A stretch of 64,000 nucleotides of DNA from Molanna angustata (GCA_963576475.1 OY754978.1:18731678-18795677); one strand, 5' to 3'. Positions 33,826 to 46,672 are shown, numbered from the stretch's first letter. Made by a program: numbers and translations. Notes: generated by a model from the sequence alone, not told the origin.

Positions 33826-34257
33826 TATACAAAAAATATCCTATATTATACATATGCTCCTTAGGATGGTTTCAACATCACTATAAATAGTTATGTTGAA
33901 TGTTCTTACAAAATAATTTGTAAGACTCTTAATTACACAGTAAATGATCATTATGTGTCACTGGAACTTGATTTAAATTATTTTCAAGATCAGTGTATTC
34001 AGAGTTCTGAAATGACCTACAAATTTATATTTTCACATTGCAATTTCACAAGTATTTTCTGACGTTTCATTATTCAACAAAACATCCACTTAACACCTAA
34101 TTAAATGTTTTTTTTTATTTGTGTATAATTTTTACTCATTATATTACATTTAAAATTAATCGAAGGGCAGGACAAATAAGTAGGTATGTACCTTTTCACT
34201 TATGGCATACTTATATTACTTATGACATACATAATTTATTTATTTAAATGTACTTAA
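33826..34257. other. AT-rich spacer
   Basis: No gene or repeat recognised between the gypsy element and the mariner. Confidence 0.4.
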
Positions 34258-35526
34258 TATTAGGTCCTTACATATGAAATTGGCGTTTTGTATGGGAGGA
34301 ACATAAAGTCGATTTTTTTTAAATATAATATATTTATTTAATCAAACTATGTACCATTGCTATCTATGCACTTTTGCCATCTTATAGGTATTTCATCGAT
34401 CTCTTTACTAAAAAAACCATTCGGACGGGAATCAATAAAATCTTTGAAGGCGGTTTGGACTGCCCCATCGGAGTTGAATTTTTTCCCTTGCAAGAAGTTA
34501 TCCAAATTTCATAAAAAATGGTAATCTGTTGGGGCAAGGTCCGGAAGTACGGTGGATGTCTTAGATATTCCAATTGAAGCTCCTCTAATTTGGTAGCCGT
34601 CTGTTGTGCAGTGTGTGGTTTAGCGTTATCATGAAGCAGCAGTGGCCTAGAACGATTAACCAGCCTCAGTTGTTTAGCAGCTAGCTTTTCCATCATGGTT
34701 TGCAGTTGCTGACAATAGACATCTGCCGTAATCGTCTGGCCAGATTTAAGAAAGCTGTAGTGAACGACACCAGCACTAGTCCACCAAACGCTCACAAGTA
34801 ACTTTTTTGGAGTCAATTTTCGCTTGGGGTATGGTTTGGCTGGTTCGGCAGGGTTCAGCCATTTCGATGAGCGCTTCCGTTTATCGTACAGGATCCACTT
34901 TTCATCACAGGTAATGATTCGATTTAAAATCCCTTCATTATTGTGCCGGTTGAGTAATGCAACGCAGCAGTCAACGCGCGTTTGTTGATTTGCTTCACTC
35001 AATTCGTGAGGTACCCACCTTTCAAGCTTTTTCACCTTCCCAATTTGCTTCAAGTGGATTAAAATAGTTTTATCACTAATACCGCAGCCTGCAGCTAACT
35101 CGGACGTGGTTTGCGATGGATCTGCTTCCACAATAGCCTTCAATTCTTCATTATCAACTTTGGTCTCCGGCCGTCCACGGGGCTTGTTCTGCAGGTCGAA
35201 ATTTCCAGAACGAAAACGTTGGAACCAAAAACGCACTGTGTTTTCTTTTGCGACACCGTCGCCATACACATCATTAATCCTTAGAGCCATTTCTGCAGCA
35301 CTGGTGCCACAGTGGAACTCATATTCGTAAATAACGCGATATTTCAAGTGACGTAAAGGTAAAAAACAATTGAGGAAAAAACAAATGAATTATAATTTTC
35401 GAAACACAAATATATGAGTAAATAGATGTATAAATTTGAATCTCGAATTCCTAACCAAAGAGAAGATATTTGAGATCAAAGTTGCCAGTAAGGCAAAACG
35501 CCAATTTCATATGTAAGGACCTAATA
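34258..35526 (-). mobile_element. Mariner element, cecropia-type
   Basis: The body 34260-35524 (1,265 bp) lies between TA duplications. Its inverted ends start TTAGGTCCTTACATATGAAA and are identical over 31 bp. Length, TTAGGT ends and the transposase (minus strand) match the mariner cecropia subfamily. Confidence 0.93.
34382..35347 (-). pseudogene. Mariner transposase, frameshifted at the C-terminus
   Basis: Cut-and-paste transposase of the DD34D class. The readable frame of 321 codons has a helix-turn-helix region (residues 1-60), a second DNA-binding helix set (65-105), the hallmark WVPHEL (111-116), the first catalytic Asp in CDEKW (D148) and the second in LLHDN (D240). After HPPY (264-267) the frame is lost. 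The DNA still encodes the expected catalytic-Asp region in another frame, and a second shift follows within about 30 bases, so at least two small deletions separate the third Asp from the rest. The true C-terminal coding extends to about 34350 in shifted frames. The first Met in this frame may not be the native start. Predicted inactive, but its ends are perfect, so it could be moved in trans. Confidence 0.9.
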
Positions 35527-36010
35527 TTTATTACACTATAAAAACATCTTGACAAGCAAGTCTATTTACATTGAAACATTACACATTATGTACTTAAGTA
35601 AAATTTGTTTTAATAAATATTTGTAGGTATAATAACATATTATATATTATGTAAATTGTGAGCGTTTGTATGGATATACCTAAGTGTGTGGAGTTAGGTT
35701 CTTTTTTAGAGACATGGCGTAATGGTATGTATACCTATATGTACTACAAGCGTCCTACAATTTGATTTTAGATTTTTTTCTTTATAAAATAAATTCAATA
35801 AACTAACAAAATATTCAAAATATTCTAGCATGTATAAGGGCATCCTTAAGCGTTGATTTATATGGTGCAGATTATAGTGCTGGTCTATGTGACGGTGAAC
35901 GTTTGTATGGATGTTTGTGGTGTTCGGTTCCTTATTAAAGACATTTTTTTTGTTATTTTTTTATTTATTTTTGTAAAAGGCGAGTACACATACTACATTA
36001 CATAAAATAA
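35527..36010. other. AT-rich sequence with a small direct repeat
   Basis: 'gtgaRcgtttgtatggat' occurs near 35659 and 35904, each followed about 25-45 bp later by a 'ttaRRgacat' type sequence. Unclassified. Confidence 0.4.
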
Positions 36011-37195
36011 AACAATTTTCTATATCGCTCTCATTCGCTTAGCGTAGGCAACTCAAGAAGTCTAAATAGAAATATCTCTTATGGAGTTCCGCAAGGAAGT
36101 ACCTTGGGTCCGGTTTTGTTCTTGTTATACATAAATTCTTTATGCCAACTTAACATTCAAGGAGACGTTATCTGCTATGCGGATGACACAGTTCTCATTT
36201 TCACTTCTGATTCATGGACAAGTTCATTTAAAAAAGCTACTGAAGGTATTAAAAAGATAAAACAATGGCTAGACGTTAACCTATTTACACTAAATATTGA
36301 CAAAACACAATACATGACATTCAGTATAGACTCTAGACGACAACCTAAACAAGATAATAAATTAACCATACATGAGTGTACAACTGAACAAAATTGCTTT
36401 TGCAAACCACTGACAAGGACTCCGACATACAAATATTTAGGCATTTACATCGACCACTACTTGAGATGGACAGAACAAATAAATACAGTTGCGGGAAAAT
36501 TACGAAAATTGATCTATATTTTTAAAAACATACGAAACATTATAACAACAAACAATTTAAAAACAATATATTATGCATTAGCACAATCAATTATCACACA
36601 TGGTATAGTCGGTTGGGGTGGTGCTGCTAAAATTAATATGGACCCTCTAATTAAGGCACAAAAAGCTTTAATTAAGGTCATAATGAAAAAACCTCTCACA
36701 TATCCAACAATACAATTATTTAAAGAATTTTCAGTTTTTAACATACCACAATTATATATAAAAATTATCTCTATTCATTTTCAAAGGGACAAAGTCAATC
36801 ACATTACAGTACAACACAATTACGAAACGACACATAGACATTTACTCTTGACTCCAAAGACAAACACGACATTCGGACAAAGACATTATTATTACTTAGC
36901 TGCAAAAATTTTTAATCTTATAAATAAAGAAATTAAAGACATTCAGTTGATGAAAAAACTGAAACTAAAACAAACAATAGAATCATGGATAAGAAGGAAA
37001 GGCATTATTTACTGCGGAAACTTGCTTAAGCCTCAATAATTTGTAACTTTATATCTAGTGTAAAAAACAGTAAAATAATGAACGTAATATAATCTGTAGT
37101 ATATAATGCGACTTTATTTTTCGCCACCTCGAAACAGGCTCTGCCTAGTGAAGTGGTTTATACCAAAATAATAATAATAAAGTATATATGTATCA
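36011..37195 (+). pseudogene. 5'-truncated non-LTR retrotransposon (LINE) with RT domain
   Basis: Open from 36011 to the stop at 37037-37039. The homology begins near 36035 with LNRNISYGVPQGSTLGPVLF, the RT motif before the active site. The catalytic YADD lies at about 36176-36187. Then come KTQYMTF and KYLGIYID, followed by the RT thumb and a C-terminal RRKGIIYCG. The endonuclease and the first half of the RT are absent. The 3' UTR ends in an ATA-rich tail near 37190. The frame is uninterrupted over 340 codons, so the insertion is fairly young. Jockey/CR1-like by general appearance. Cannot retrotranspose. Confidence 0.85.
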
Positions 37196-37339
37196 ACGTA
37201 TATATATTTTTGCTATCTATATGTGCATATTATTATCTTAATTGTAAAATGTATTTTTGTATCTATGTATTTTTGGTTTCTTTAATAAAAAAAAAAATAT
37301 AATAATGAGACATCCAAAACGAGTACCTATCTCGACTCA

Positions 37340-37765
37340 CCTTTGGGTATCATATTGTGAATTGTCATATTATTTTGTCTCTAATAAGCTGTTACTAAAT
37401 GTAGAAAAATGTCACTCCATTACATTCTCTAGGAAAAAGAGTACAATACAATATACATACACAATCAATAGGGAGTCGATTGATTAGAAATCAGACTGTA
37501 GAGACTTAGGCATACAACTGGACAGTAAACTTTTATTTGACAAACACAAGTACACTGAAAGCTTATAAAATGTTAAGATTCCTGATGAGAGTATGTAAAC
37601 CATTCACACAAACGAAATATTTAGCTTACTGTATAACACAATTGTTAGAAGTCAATTGGAACATGCGTCAGTCATCTGGAACCCACAATATAATACTTAT
37701 AATATTAACAGTATAGAACGAATACAACAAACATTTTTGAAACATATTAAGTACAAATTTGGTAA
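37340..37765 (+). pseudogene. Second LINE RT remnant, degenerate
   Basis: Pieces in different frames read SNKLLLNVEKCHSITFSRK, RDLGIQLDSKLLFD, MLRFLMRVCKPFTQTKYLA and EHASVIWNPQYNTYNINSIE. These are the thumb and C-terminal part of a Jockey-like reverse transcriptase, distinct from its neighbour at 36-37 kb. At least three frame breaks. It ends exactly where the ACGC microsatellite begins. Confidence 0.8.
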
Positions 37766-37770
37766 TAACT

Positions 37771-38427
<657 letters not shown>

Positions 38428-38936
38428 TTACAAATCGATTTTTAAGTATGGTAAATATTTTATTTTTATTCTTGTATAAAAATGGCACAGGTAAAATATC
38501 TTTTAAAAAGCAGACAGTTTTATAGGATAATACAAAATGTCAATAAGATTTCTTTCCGGGAAATATTTTTAGGAGGAATATTTTTCCCTCTTTTTCTCCA
38601 CACTTAAAGCCACTCAGAATCTAAGAATTTTCCAAGAAAAGATCCTTCCGAGAGGTTCGGCATTGTATTTATTTTCACCTGAATGTTATTTATTTTATAT
38701 AGGTATATAGCTTTCCGATAAACCAGGCATCGCACGCAACAATATATCCTACCTACCTAATTATTTTGTTTGTGCGTATGTATGTATATTTTCAATTAGG
38801 TACTTATTTGGATACAGATAAATCCAGGTGTATCATAAAATAATATTGCGCACGTAGGTATTATGCGTGATAATATTAACGTAAGCAATGTGCATTAGAA
38901 TCTGTGGAATTTGCAGTAATGGGATGGTTTCAATCA
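38428..38936. other. AT-rich sequence
   Basis: No gene or repeat recognised between Helitron-like copies E and D. Confidence 0.4.
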
Positions 38937-39908
38937 TCCAACTGTCGATTCATTCAAGAAATGAAATTTTTTTGAAGGAAGAGGCAATTTAAATCCAAGA
39001 TGCGTGTATAGAGGAACATTTTGTATGGCGTAGTGGACTTTTTGCATGCTAAAAACACCAACTTAGAGGCTTCGCAGCATATATGTTCCCAAACATGGAT
39101 TTACTTAGAATTCGGAGTAGAACATGTGTGCGTGCGTGATGCGTGCGAGCGAGTTTGTTTGTGTACCTTATAACTTTTGATCCGCTCAATTTACAGAGCC
39201 TAAAATTTCAGAATGTATAAATAGGTGCCTACAGGCCTATAAAACTTTTATACTCAGTCAGGGGTTATCAACTTTTGAATTTATCTTTCTTTTTCCATAT
39301 ATCTCAGAAACCATAAAAACTAGAACGCTGAAAATTGGAACGAACATAGACAAATATAAAATCTCAAATTGGTTTTTTCAAAAAAAATCCAGAGTTTCTC
39401 AAACATTTGTTATTTAGAAAAATATTTTTTTATGACAAATGTATGTGTTTAACTGCCTATATTTCCAAAGTTTTTAAAAATATCGAAAAAAGCCGAAACA
39501 TCCCAACTAGATTATTTAATTTTATATAAAAAATATTAACATTATAGCAGTAAATCTGATTTTTTTTAACAATTTTTATAAAATTTGAATTTAGTGACAA
39601 CATCGCTTCATACAATTTGTATGGCAGTCGCCTATACACAATATCTAAGAAGACTTAATAGTTTGATACTAATCTCCAAACATACATACATACCATCATG
39701 CTGTTTTCATATTCTGGGTAGGATCAAGGACTGACCTCTATACTATCTTATCTTGACATACATACATACCTACATGTGTTGTCAAGAAAACAAAATATCT
39801 TAAAATATGAAATAATTTGTATTTATGGGTTTATAGTTTGGTACTTATTCTTCAACTATACATACAATCGCTATCAACAGTTGGATCTCATGTGTTACAT
39901 GCAACTAG
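38937..39908 (+). mobile_element. Helitron/Helentron-like element, diverged copy D
   Basis: TC start, CTAG end and the CATGT-gtt-ACATG hairpin are conserved. The subterminal repeat carries one change (atcAacagttgga). Shares the body with A-C but the first 120 bp with copy E, so D and E form a second subfamily. Confidence 0.75.
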
Positions 39909-40942
39909 TATTACTTAATCGTTCCAATAGCAAAGGAGGATTTAAGTCTAGTTGTATGTTAATTATATAAAATTATCTGTTGTTTTTTAAACTTTTTATC
40001 TCTAAAATCTCTAGTCTAATTTTTTGTAAAAATTTTCATAGCAGTTGACAAACTATTAAATAAAATTTAAAAAAAATAGAAAGAGTCTTTGCAATAACAT
40101 ACTCATATTTTTTAACATCTTTTTGATTAACTTCACATGTCTGATCCTACTGGAATTTTGAAATCAATTTTTAATAAGCTTCGCTACCAGTTTGAGCTTA
40201 CAATCTATCGGAATTTGTTTATTCCTCCTGACAATGTACCTATGTTAAAACAGTTTCCAGCTTGATTCATATGATATACACTAATCACTGAATATTCATT
40301 ACATCTTTCTTCTCAATCGCTTTTTATTCCTGAAGATCATGTCCATTTTGGAAAGCCATTGTAACCTCTGTTTCAAAACTCTTACAGGGGCTGATTACAA
40401 GAAGATCCGTAATTACTACAATTCATCATGCATTTTCTTATACAATAGAAATGACATTGGTGAAATGTTTATATGTACATGCAGTGAATTCTCTAAAGTT
40501 AGATAATCCACAACCTATGGACATAATACCAGCTACTGCAGCATGATTAATACTTAGCTCAGCCATATTAAGTTCGAGTTATTAACACAGAATGTCATGT
40601 TGCACATATTACATTTCATTAAAAATTTTGAATGGTAGGTATCCAGTACGTTTTTCATCAGTTATTTCTATATTAGCCAATATACAGGAAAAATCCTTGC
40701 TGTGCTTTGATATATAAATATAATGTACATGATCATATTGTTCATACAAATCTGTGCCCTTCAACTTCTAAATCAGTCCGCTTCATTATTTCTTGTGGTT
40801 CACAGTCAATGTTGGCGTTTTTCTCGAATCAACATCGTGGTTCTGAAAGAGGAACAAAATTTTTAATTACACTGAAACAAAACTATTATTTGTTTCGTAA
40901 ATCTATTGGAAGCTTGACAAATAAAACTTTACTATCGGTTAT
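39909..40942. other. Unrecognised sequence
   Basis: About 1 kb with no long frame or repeat I can name, apart from the loose 35-bp similarity to 14.26 kb. Confidence 0.4.
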
Positions 40943-41290
40943 GTTTTGTTTTGTTTTGTTTTGTTTTGTTTTGTTTTGTTTTGTTTTGTTTTGTTTTGTT
41001 TTGTTTTGTTTTGTTTTGTTTTGTTTTGTTTTGTTTTGTTTTGTTTTGTTTTGTTTTGTTTTGTTTTGTTTTGTTTTGTTTTGTTTTGTTTTGTTTTGTT
41101 TTGTTTTGTTTTGTTTTGTTTTGTTTTGTTTTGTTTTGTTTTGTTTTGTTTTGTTTTGTTTTGTTTTGTTTTGTTTTGTTTTGTTTTGTTTTGTTTTGTT
41201 TTGTTTTGTTTTGTTTTGTTTTGTTTTGTTTTGTTTTGTTTTGTTTTGTTTTGTTTTGTTTTGTTTTGTTTTGTTTTGTTTTGTTTTGTT
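40943..41290. repeat. (TTTTG)n microsatellite
   Basis: 348 bp, about 69 units, without interruption. Any reading frame through it is an artefact. Confidence 0.98.
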
Positions 41291-41367
41291 AAGAAAATAA
41301 AATGGCAGAATCTATTTATGGTAAAGTTACTATATATGTAATATGCACGAACAAAAATCTTATGCTC

Positions 41368-41596
41368 TGAGGCACCTTCTTAGAATAGTGCTTCCACACT
41401 TTTCTATAATTATTGTTTTCGTGTGTCTCGTGAGAGACGGGTAATCGAAAATACAAGAGGCAAAATAACATCTCACATAGTTCAGCAATGAGGTTTACCA
41501 CCCATTCCGAATGTTACCTTTAAGGTAATGCATACCTTCACACCTGTCGCTGGTTACCCCATCATATTGTGGGATATGCCGTTATGGTATGAATTA
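41368..41596 (+). repeat. R1 interspersed repeat, copy 3
   Basis: Starts 'tgaggcacc', has 'gacgggtaatcgaaaataca', 'aacatctcacatagttcagc' and ends 'gatatgccgttatggtatga'. Slightly shorter inside than the copy at 10434. Confidence 0.65.
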
Positions 41597-42249
41597 AAAC
41601 GAAAATCTTTCCTTCTATACTGTAATGTAAGGTTAGAAATAAAATATTTTATACCTATACCTATGTGTTTTTTGAAAAAATTTTGTGTCTAAAAAATCGA
41701 GTATTAAGTAGATGTATATTTTTTATGTTAATAATCGATACAAATCTAATTAAACATCAATTTTGACAAGAAGTATGCCATAATAGTATTGAATCACTGT
41801 TTTTCAAATCGAAATCGACTGCTATTCAACAAATATAATTTAATTTGACACGTAAATTTACAAAAAAATATTTAAATTGAATAATTAAGTCATTTAATTT
41901 AATTTAATTCATTAATTTAAAAATGGAAAGATAATTAAGACCCTTCGGAATAACGGGAATTGCATTTATATGCGGCACAAGTATGCATCATTTTATTGAC
42001 TGAAAAACAAATTAAACAATGATTCATGTTGTTCTAAATGATGTATAAATATTCTATGAATACTAAAATCATTAATTGTCCTTAAAAATAAGATATTTAT
42101 GTCAATACAAGGTTAAATATCTAAAATTAAGGGATGAATTCACTTTCTATACTATTCGCAAGGAAACAACGTCGTTCTGCACTTGAATCAGCTGTTTATG
42201 TTTGCTGAAAATACCGTTCACGCATGCTGTCCATTCTATTAGGTCTATG
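41597..42249. other. AT-rich sequence
   Basis: No gene or repeat recognised. Confidence 0.4.
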
Positions 42250-42580
42250 CAAAACCCTAGTGATTACCCATATCATGGATATAATTATCATATGGAGTTC
42301 TATGACATGTAAAGATATTATAGAACTCCATATAATAATTATATCCATGATATGGGTAATCGTGAAGGTTTTGATTTCGCCGATTGCACCAGACTTGCCC
42401 CCCAGTCTCGTCTCACCTAAATAAGCTCAATTTAGAATGGATGGCCTACGTCATTGCTGAACTATGTGAGATGTTATTACGATATGTAGTTTACTTCTTG
42501 TATTTTCGATTACCCGGATCTTACGGGACACCCGAAAATGATACAGTAGAGTGGAAGCACTATTTCATATCGGTGCCTCA
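42250..42580 (-). repeat. R1 repeat fused to a hairpin MITE
   Basis: 42262-42361 is a hairpin with 42-bp arms (one mismatch) and a 16-bp loop, related to the MITE at 7559. On the minus strand the R1 sequence (42580 down to about 42405) runs straight through 'ggtgagacgagactgggggg' and 'caagtctggt' into it, so hairpin and R1 are parts of one larger repeat. Confidence 0.65.
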
Positions 42581-43100
42581 AACAACGTAAAATTTAAAAT
42601 AAATTTATATTTACTGAAGTATTTTTTCTTACATAATTAGGAATTCCACAATAAGGTATTATCAATAATTTTAGAAAGATAAATGAATCTGATGGAATTT
42701 TTTAGACAATACATGATTTCCTTTCAATAATTGCCGTGCACATGCCATGTTACATACCACTTAATGAGTTATTTATAAAATGAATCCTACAAGTTTCGGG
42801 AGAGCACTCCTCCCAATAGCGGGTACCTATATAAAACAATTACAAAATAGCTCATTAAGAGGTATTTAACAAAGAATTTGCACCGTAATTATTTGTCAAC
42901 AGAGTTGATTCGGAGTTATTTTGTGAGGTTTATGTTATACTTTTTAATTTGTATTTGGTTTTTTTTACAAAATAATGAATATGTCCTAGAAACAAGTAGG
43001 TACATATACATCTTCATACATTCCTTAAGCTAAAAATAAATGCTTGTACAATTCTGTTACCTACCTACCAAATAATAATACACGTGCACTTCTTTTTAAT
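42581..43100. other. AT-rich sequence
   Basis: No gene or repeat recognised. Confidence 0.4.
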
Positions 43101-43190
43101 TTCATTTCATTTCATATCCGTTTCATTTCCGTTTCCGTTTCCGTTACCGGTTCCGGTTTCGGTTTCGGTTTTGTTTTGTTTTGTTTATGT
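43101..43190. repeat. Hexanucleotide-like repeat, TTTCAT to TTTCCG to TTTCGG to TTTTG
   Basis: Successive variants of a 5-6-bp unit grade into one another along the tract. Confidence 0.85.
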
Positions 43191-43311
43191 TCGTTTTTCA
43201 TGTAGATAAATACATTGACACTTGACGCTTGACATTCGACTCTTGACACTTGTGGCTGGATTCTTGTGGCTGGACACTTATTTTTACTGTATACATTATG
43301 AGTCCTTGGTA

Positions 43312-43424
43312 AAGTGTCATGCAATAAGTGTCATGCGACAAGTGTCATGCGACAAGTGTCATGCGACAAGTGTCACGCGAAAAGTGTCACGCGAAAAGTG
43401 TCACGCGAAAAGTGTCATGCGACA
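43312..43424. repeat. 14-bp minisatellite
   Basis: Eight units of 'aagtgtcatgcgac' / 'aagtgtcacgcgaa'. Three consecutive units carry the second variant. Confidence 0.95.
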
Positions 43425-43442
43425 ACTTTACCCGTATCTTTA

Positions 43443-43498
43443 CCATAAGCCATTAGCCATTAGCCATAAGCCATAAGCCATAAGCCATAAGCCATAAG
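43443..43498. repeat. 7-bp repeat
   Basis: Seven to eight units of CCATAAG/CCATTAG. Confidence 0.95.
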
Positions 43499-43680
43499 AT
43501 CAATATGGATTACGTTAACTACAGATATGAGGAAAACATATTTAGATGAATGTGGAAACGTACAGTTTGGTGATCAATTTCTAGAGGAAATTACAGCGGT
43601 GCAAATACATTCGCAAATGAACTCTAGAAGCGATGTACAAGGAAAAAAAATATAGGAAATAAAAGGGCATGGATGATAAT

Positions 43681-44010
43681 AAAAGGGCATGTAATGATAA
43701 ATCTGGTGACTGAAAACATGATATATTAAAACCGCCTGATATAATACTATAAAGATACGAGTTAGTATGGGTAACTATCGCGTGCGTTAAAATGGTGTAA
43801 ATACGTGATTTAAATGATCGGAAACCCAAAATTTCTTGATTTATTGCATTTGAAACAACCTGACTTAAAATGAAAAAAGCTATCACAAATATACACTTTG
43901 ACTTTATGCACTATTTAAGCACATAAAATATTTATTTCTCGACGACGCATAGTAATGCAGTAATTTAAAAAAAACAATATAAGAAGGATATTTTTTCAAA
44001 AAGATAATAT
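43681..44010 (+). mobile_element. T-family element fragment, copy 5
   Basis: 'gggcatgtaatgataaatct' onward matches the T family through 'gtaactatcgcgtgcgttaa' to about 44010. The 3' end is missing and it is the most diverged copy in the window. Confidence 0.65.
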
Positions 44011-44499
44011 TCACTCATAGAAAGGAGATGCGCATTGCTAAACGCAACCACTCTCAGGTGCCAGACTTACCTTGTTCATACCTATATTAAATATTATTTT
44101 GATTATTTATTAATAAAATTGGTACACGTGACTTATGAAAATAATATCCGTCTTGTCTTGACTAATATCATACGGCTTCTAATTAACTTGGGTGGAATAT
44201 CATGGAATCGCTTCTGGGAATAATAGATACCAAATAACATATGGGAAGGATAATTATGACAGCCAATATTTTTCTATCTTATCACAAATATGTATCGACA
44301 GTCAATAATTCTTGTTTTTCAGTAATACTTACGTGGGACACGTATGTATTTTCCTAATATTTGAGACATTCGGCCTCATCGTGTTTATTTATAAAGTTAT
44401 GTAGGTACCTACATCATAATATATTAAGTACTAGTGAACACCCGGCAAACTTCGTATTGCCTGTATAATTAAAAATTGTCCTCCATAACCACCCGTCGC

Positions 44500-45430
44500 T
44501 TCAGACTCTTCAATACCTCCCATCCCTTCAGTTCTTCCCGTCCCTTCAGTACCTTCTGTCCCTTCAGTACCTCCCGTCCCTTCAGTACCTCCCTCAGTTA
44601 CTCCCGTTCCTTCAGTTACTCCCGTCCCTTCAGTTACTCCCGTCCCTTCAGTTACTCCCGTCCCTTCAGTTACTCCCGTCCCTTCAGTTACTCCCGTCCC
44701 TTCAGTTACCCCCGTCCCTTCAGTTACTCCCGTCCCTTCAGTTACTCCCGTCCCTTCAGTTACTCCCGTCCCTTCAGTTACTCCCGTCCCTTCAGTTACT
44801 CCCGTCCCTTCAGTTACTCCCGTCCCTTCAGTTACTCCCGTCCCTTCAGTTACTCCCGTCCCTTCAGTTACTCCCGTCCCTTCAGTTACTCCCGTCCCTT
44901 CAGTTACTCCCGTCCCTTCAGTTACTCCCGTCCCTTCAGTTACTCCCGTCCCTTCAGTTACTCCCGTCCCTTCAGTTACTCCCGTCCCTTCAGTTACTCC
45001 CGTCCCTTCAGTTACTCCCGTCCCTTCAGTTACTCCCGTCCCTTCAGTTACTCCCGTCCCTTCAGTTACTCCCGTCCCTTCAGTTACTCCCGTCCCTTCA
45101 GTTACTCCCGTCCCTTCAGTTACTCCCGTCCCTTCAGTTACTCCCGTCCCTTCAGTTACTCCCGTCCCTTCAGTTACTCCCGTCCCTTCAGTTACTCCCG
45201 TCCCTTCAGTTACTCCCGTCCCTTCAGTTACTCCCGTCCCTTCAGTTACCCCCGTCCCTTCAGTTACTCCCGTCCCTTCAGTTACTCCCGTCCCTTCAGT
45301 TACTCCCGTCCCTTCAGTTACTCCCGTCCCTTCAGTTACTCCCGTCCCTTCATTACCTCCCGTCCCTTCATTACCTCCCGTCCCTTCATTACCTCCCGTC
45401 CCTTCATTACCTCCCGTCCCTTCAGTAGGT
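44500..45430. repeat. 18-bp minisatellite
   Basis: About 41 near-perfect units of 'cagttactcccgtccctt' (about 44613-45350), flanked by variant units with 'tacctcc'. It leaves a 338-codon frame that is only the repeat (RPFSYS). Confidence 0.97.
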
Positions 45431-45925
45431 CCCGGTCATACGCTCGACAATTCATCAAAGTTTCATTGAAATTGATTGAACGGTTCCAATGATAGTCCAC
45501 CTTCATCGGTAAAATGACCTGATACCCGATGAAGAAGAAGAAGAAGAATTTTTTTTAATCCAGAAACCATCCCGGGCATACACTCGACAATTCTTCAAAG
45601 TTTCATTGAAATTGAATGAACGGTTCCCAGGATAGTCCACCTTCATAGGTAAAATGACCTGATACCCGATGAAGAAGAAGAAGAAGAAAAATTTTTTAAT
45701 CCAGAAACTATCCCGGTCATACGCTCGACAATTCACCAAAGTTTCATTGCAATCGGATGAACGGTTCTCAGGTTAGTCCACCTTCATAGGTAAAATGACC
45801 TAAAACTCGATGAAGAAGAAGAAGAAGTTAAAATTTTTTGATCCAGAAACCATCCCTGGTATACTCTCGACAGTTCACCAAAGTTTCATCGCAATCGGAT
45901 TAACTGTTTAGGAGCGCATTCAACA
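45431..45925. repeat. About 135-140-bp tandem repeat, four units
   Basis: Units begin at 'ctcgacaattcaccaaagtt' variants (about 45443, 45583, 45724 and 45866), pass through 'cataggtaaaatgacct' and end in (GAA)n. Homologous to 25.2-25.86 kb. Confidence 0.85.
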
Positions 45926-46139
45926 CATACATACAAACATTCAAATTTATAATATAGATATCATAATTAAATAACAAGAGCCGATTATTTTTAAGGATAT
46001 GAATTTTTCCGACTTCTGAAAATAATATGAAAAATTTATCACAAATTTAGATTCACATTCACCGTTAACACAATAAAAAAACATTTCATGAATATTATTA
46101 ATTTATTATATTAATGTTTTATTTACTTTTTTGTTTTGA

Positions 46140-46672
46140 ATTTATGGTATATTGTATGATACTCTCTTTTAATTTGTAAGGGTACTCTCTCTTGTAATCT
46201 ATTTTTACGTTACTTTGTTGTTTACTGTTTATTTATATTCTTTTTTTTGGTAATTATTTATATATTTTTGTTTCTGCATCTATATATTTTGTGTATTGCA
46301 TATTGTATGGATGTATATATATTTTTAGGCATCTCTTTTTATATTTGGTTTCATGGCTTATTTTTCAACTGTTTTTTTATGTTTTATTCTTTTTTAATGA
46401 CACTTTTGAATTTACTTTATGCCTAGGTATATAATTTATTTATGCTATTTATTTTGTTTCTTTATGTTTTTGGTATTATTACTTTAAAAATGTTTAGATA
46501 TAATATGAAAAAAATATTCTGATAGGTATTTCGTACATGTATACATCTCCTTTTGTTTTCATTTTATAATATTATTGTATGTATAAAACGTGTTTGTACC
46601 TACTATTTTATTTTGTATTTACTTGTAAAAGGCTATTTAGCCGTTGATGGAAATAATAAATAAATAAATATA
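46140..46672 (+). repeat. LINE 3' UTR tail
   Basis: T-rich sequence ending 'ggctatttagccgttgatgg' and (AATA)n, a typical 3' end of insect Jockey/CR1-like LINEs. No coding part remains. Confidence 0.5.

Larger units (their letters stand above)
44434..45960 (+). repeat. Arthropod interspersed repeat with expanded interior
   Basis: The left edge 'acacccggcaaacttcgtat' and right edge 'ttcaaatttataatataga', with 'acatacatacaaaca' before it, match a very common arthropod repeat normally of a few hundred bp. Here the interior has grown to 1.5 kb by an 18-bp minisatellite and four longer tandem units. Family name not certain. Confidence 0.6.

Noticed and set aside
40707..41341. Frame rich in FCFVL
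   Set aside because: By-product of the TTTTG microsatellite.
43312..43424. Regular 14-bp repeats as a CRISPR-like array
   Set aside because: Units are directly adjacent without unique spacers. It is a minisatellite in a eukaryotic genome.
44476..45492. 338-codon frame with repeated RPFSYS
   Set aside because: It is a translation of the 18-bp minisatellite (a multiple of three keeps the frame open). No start context, signal or domain.
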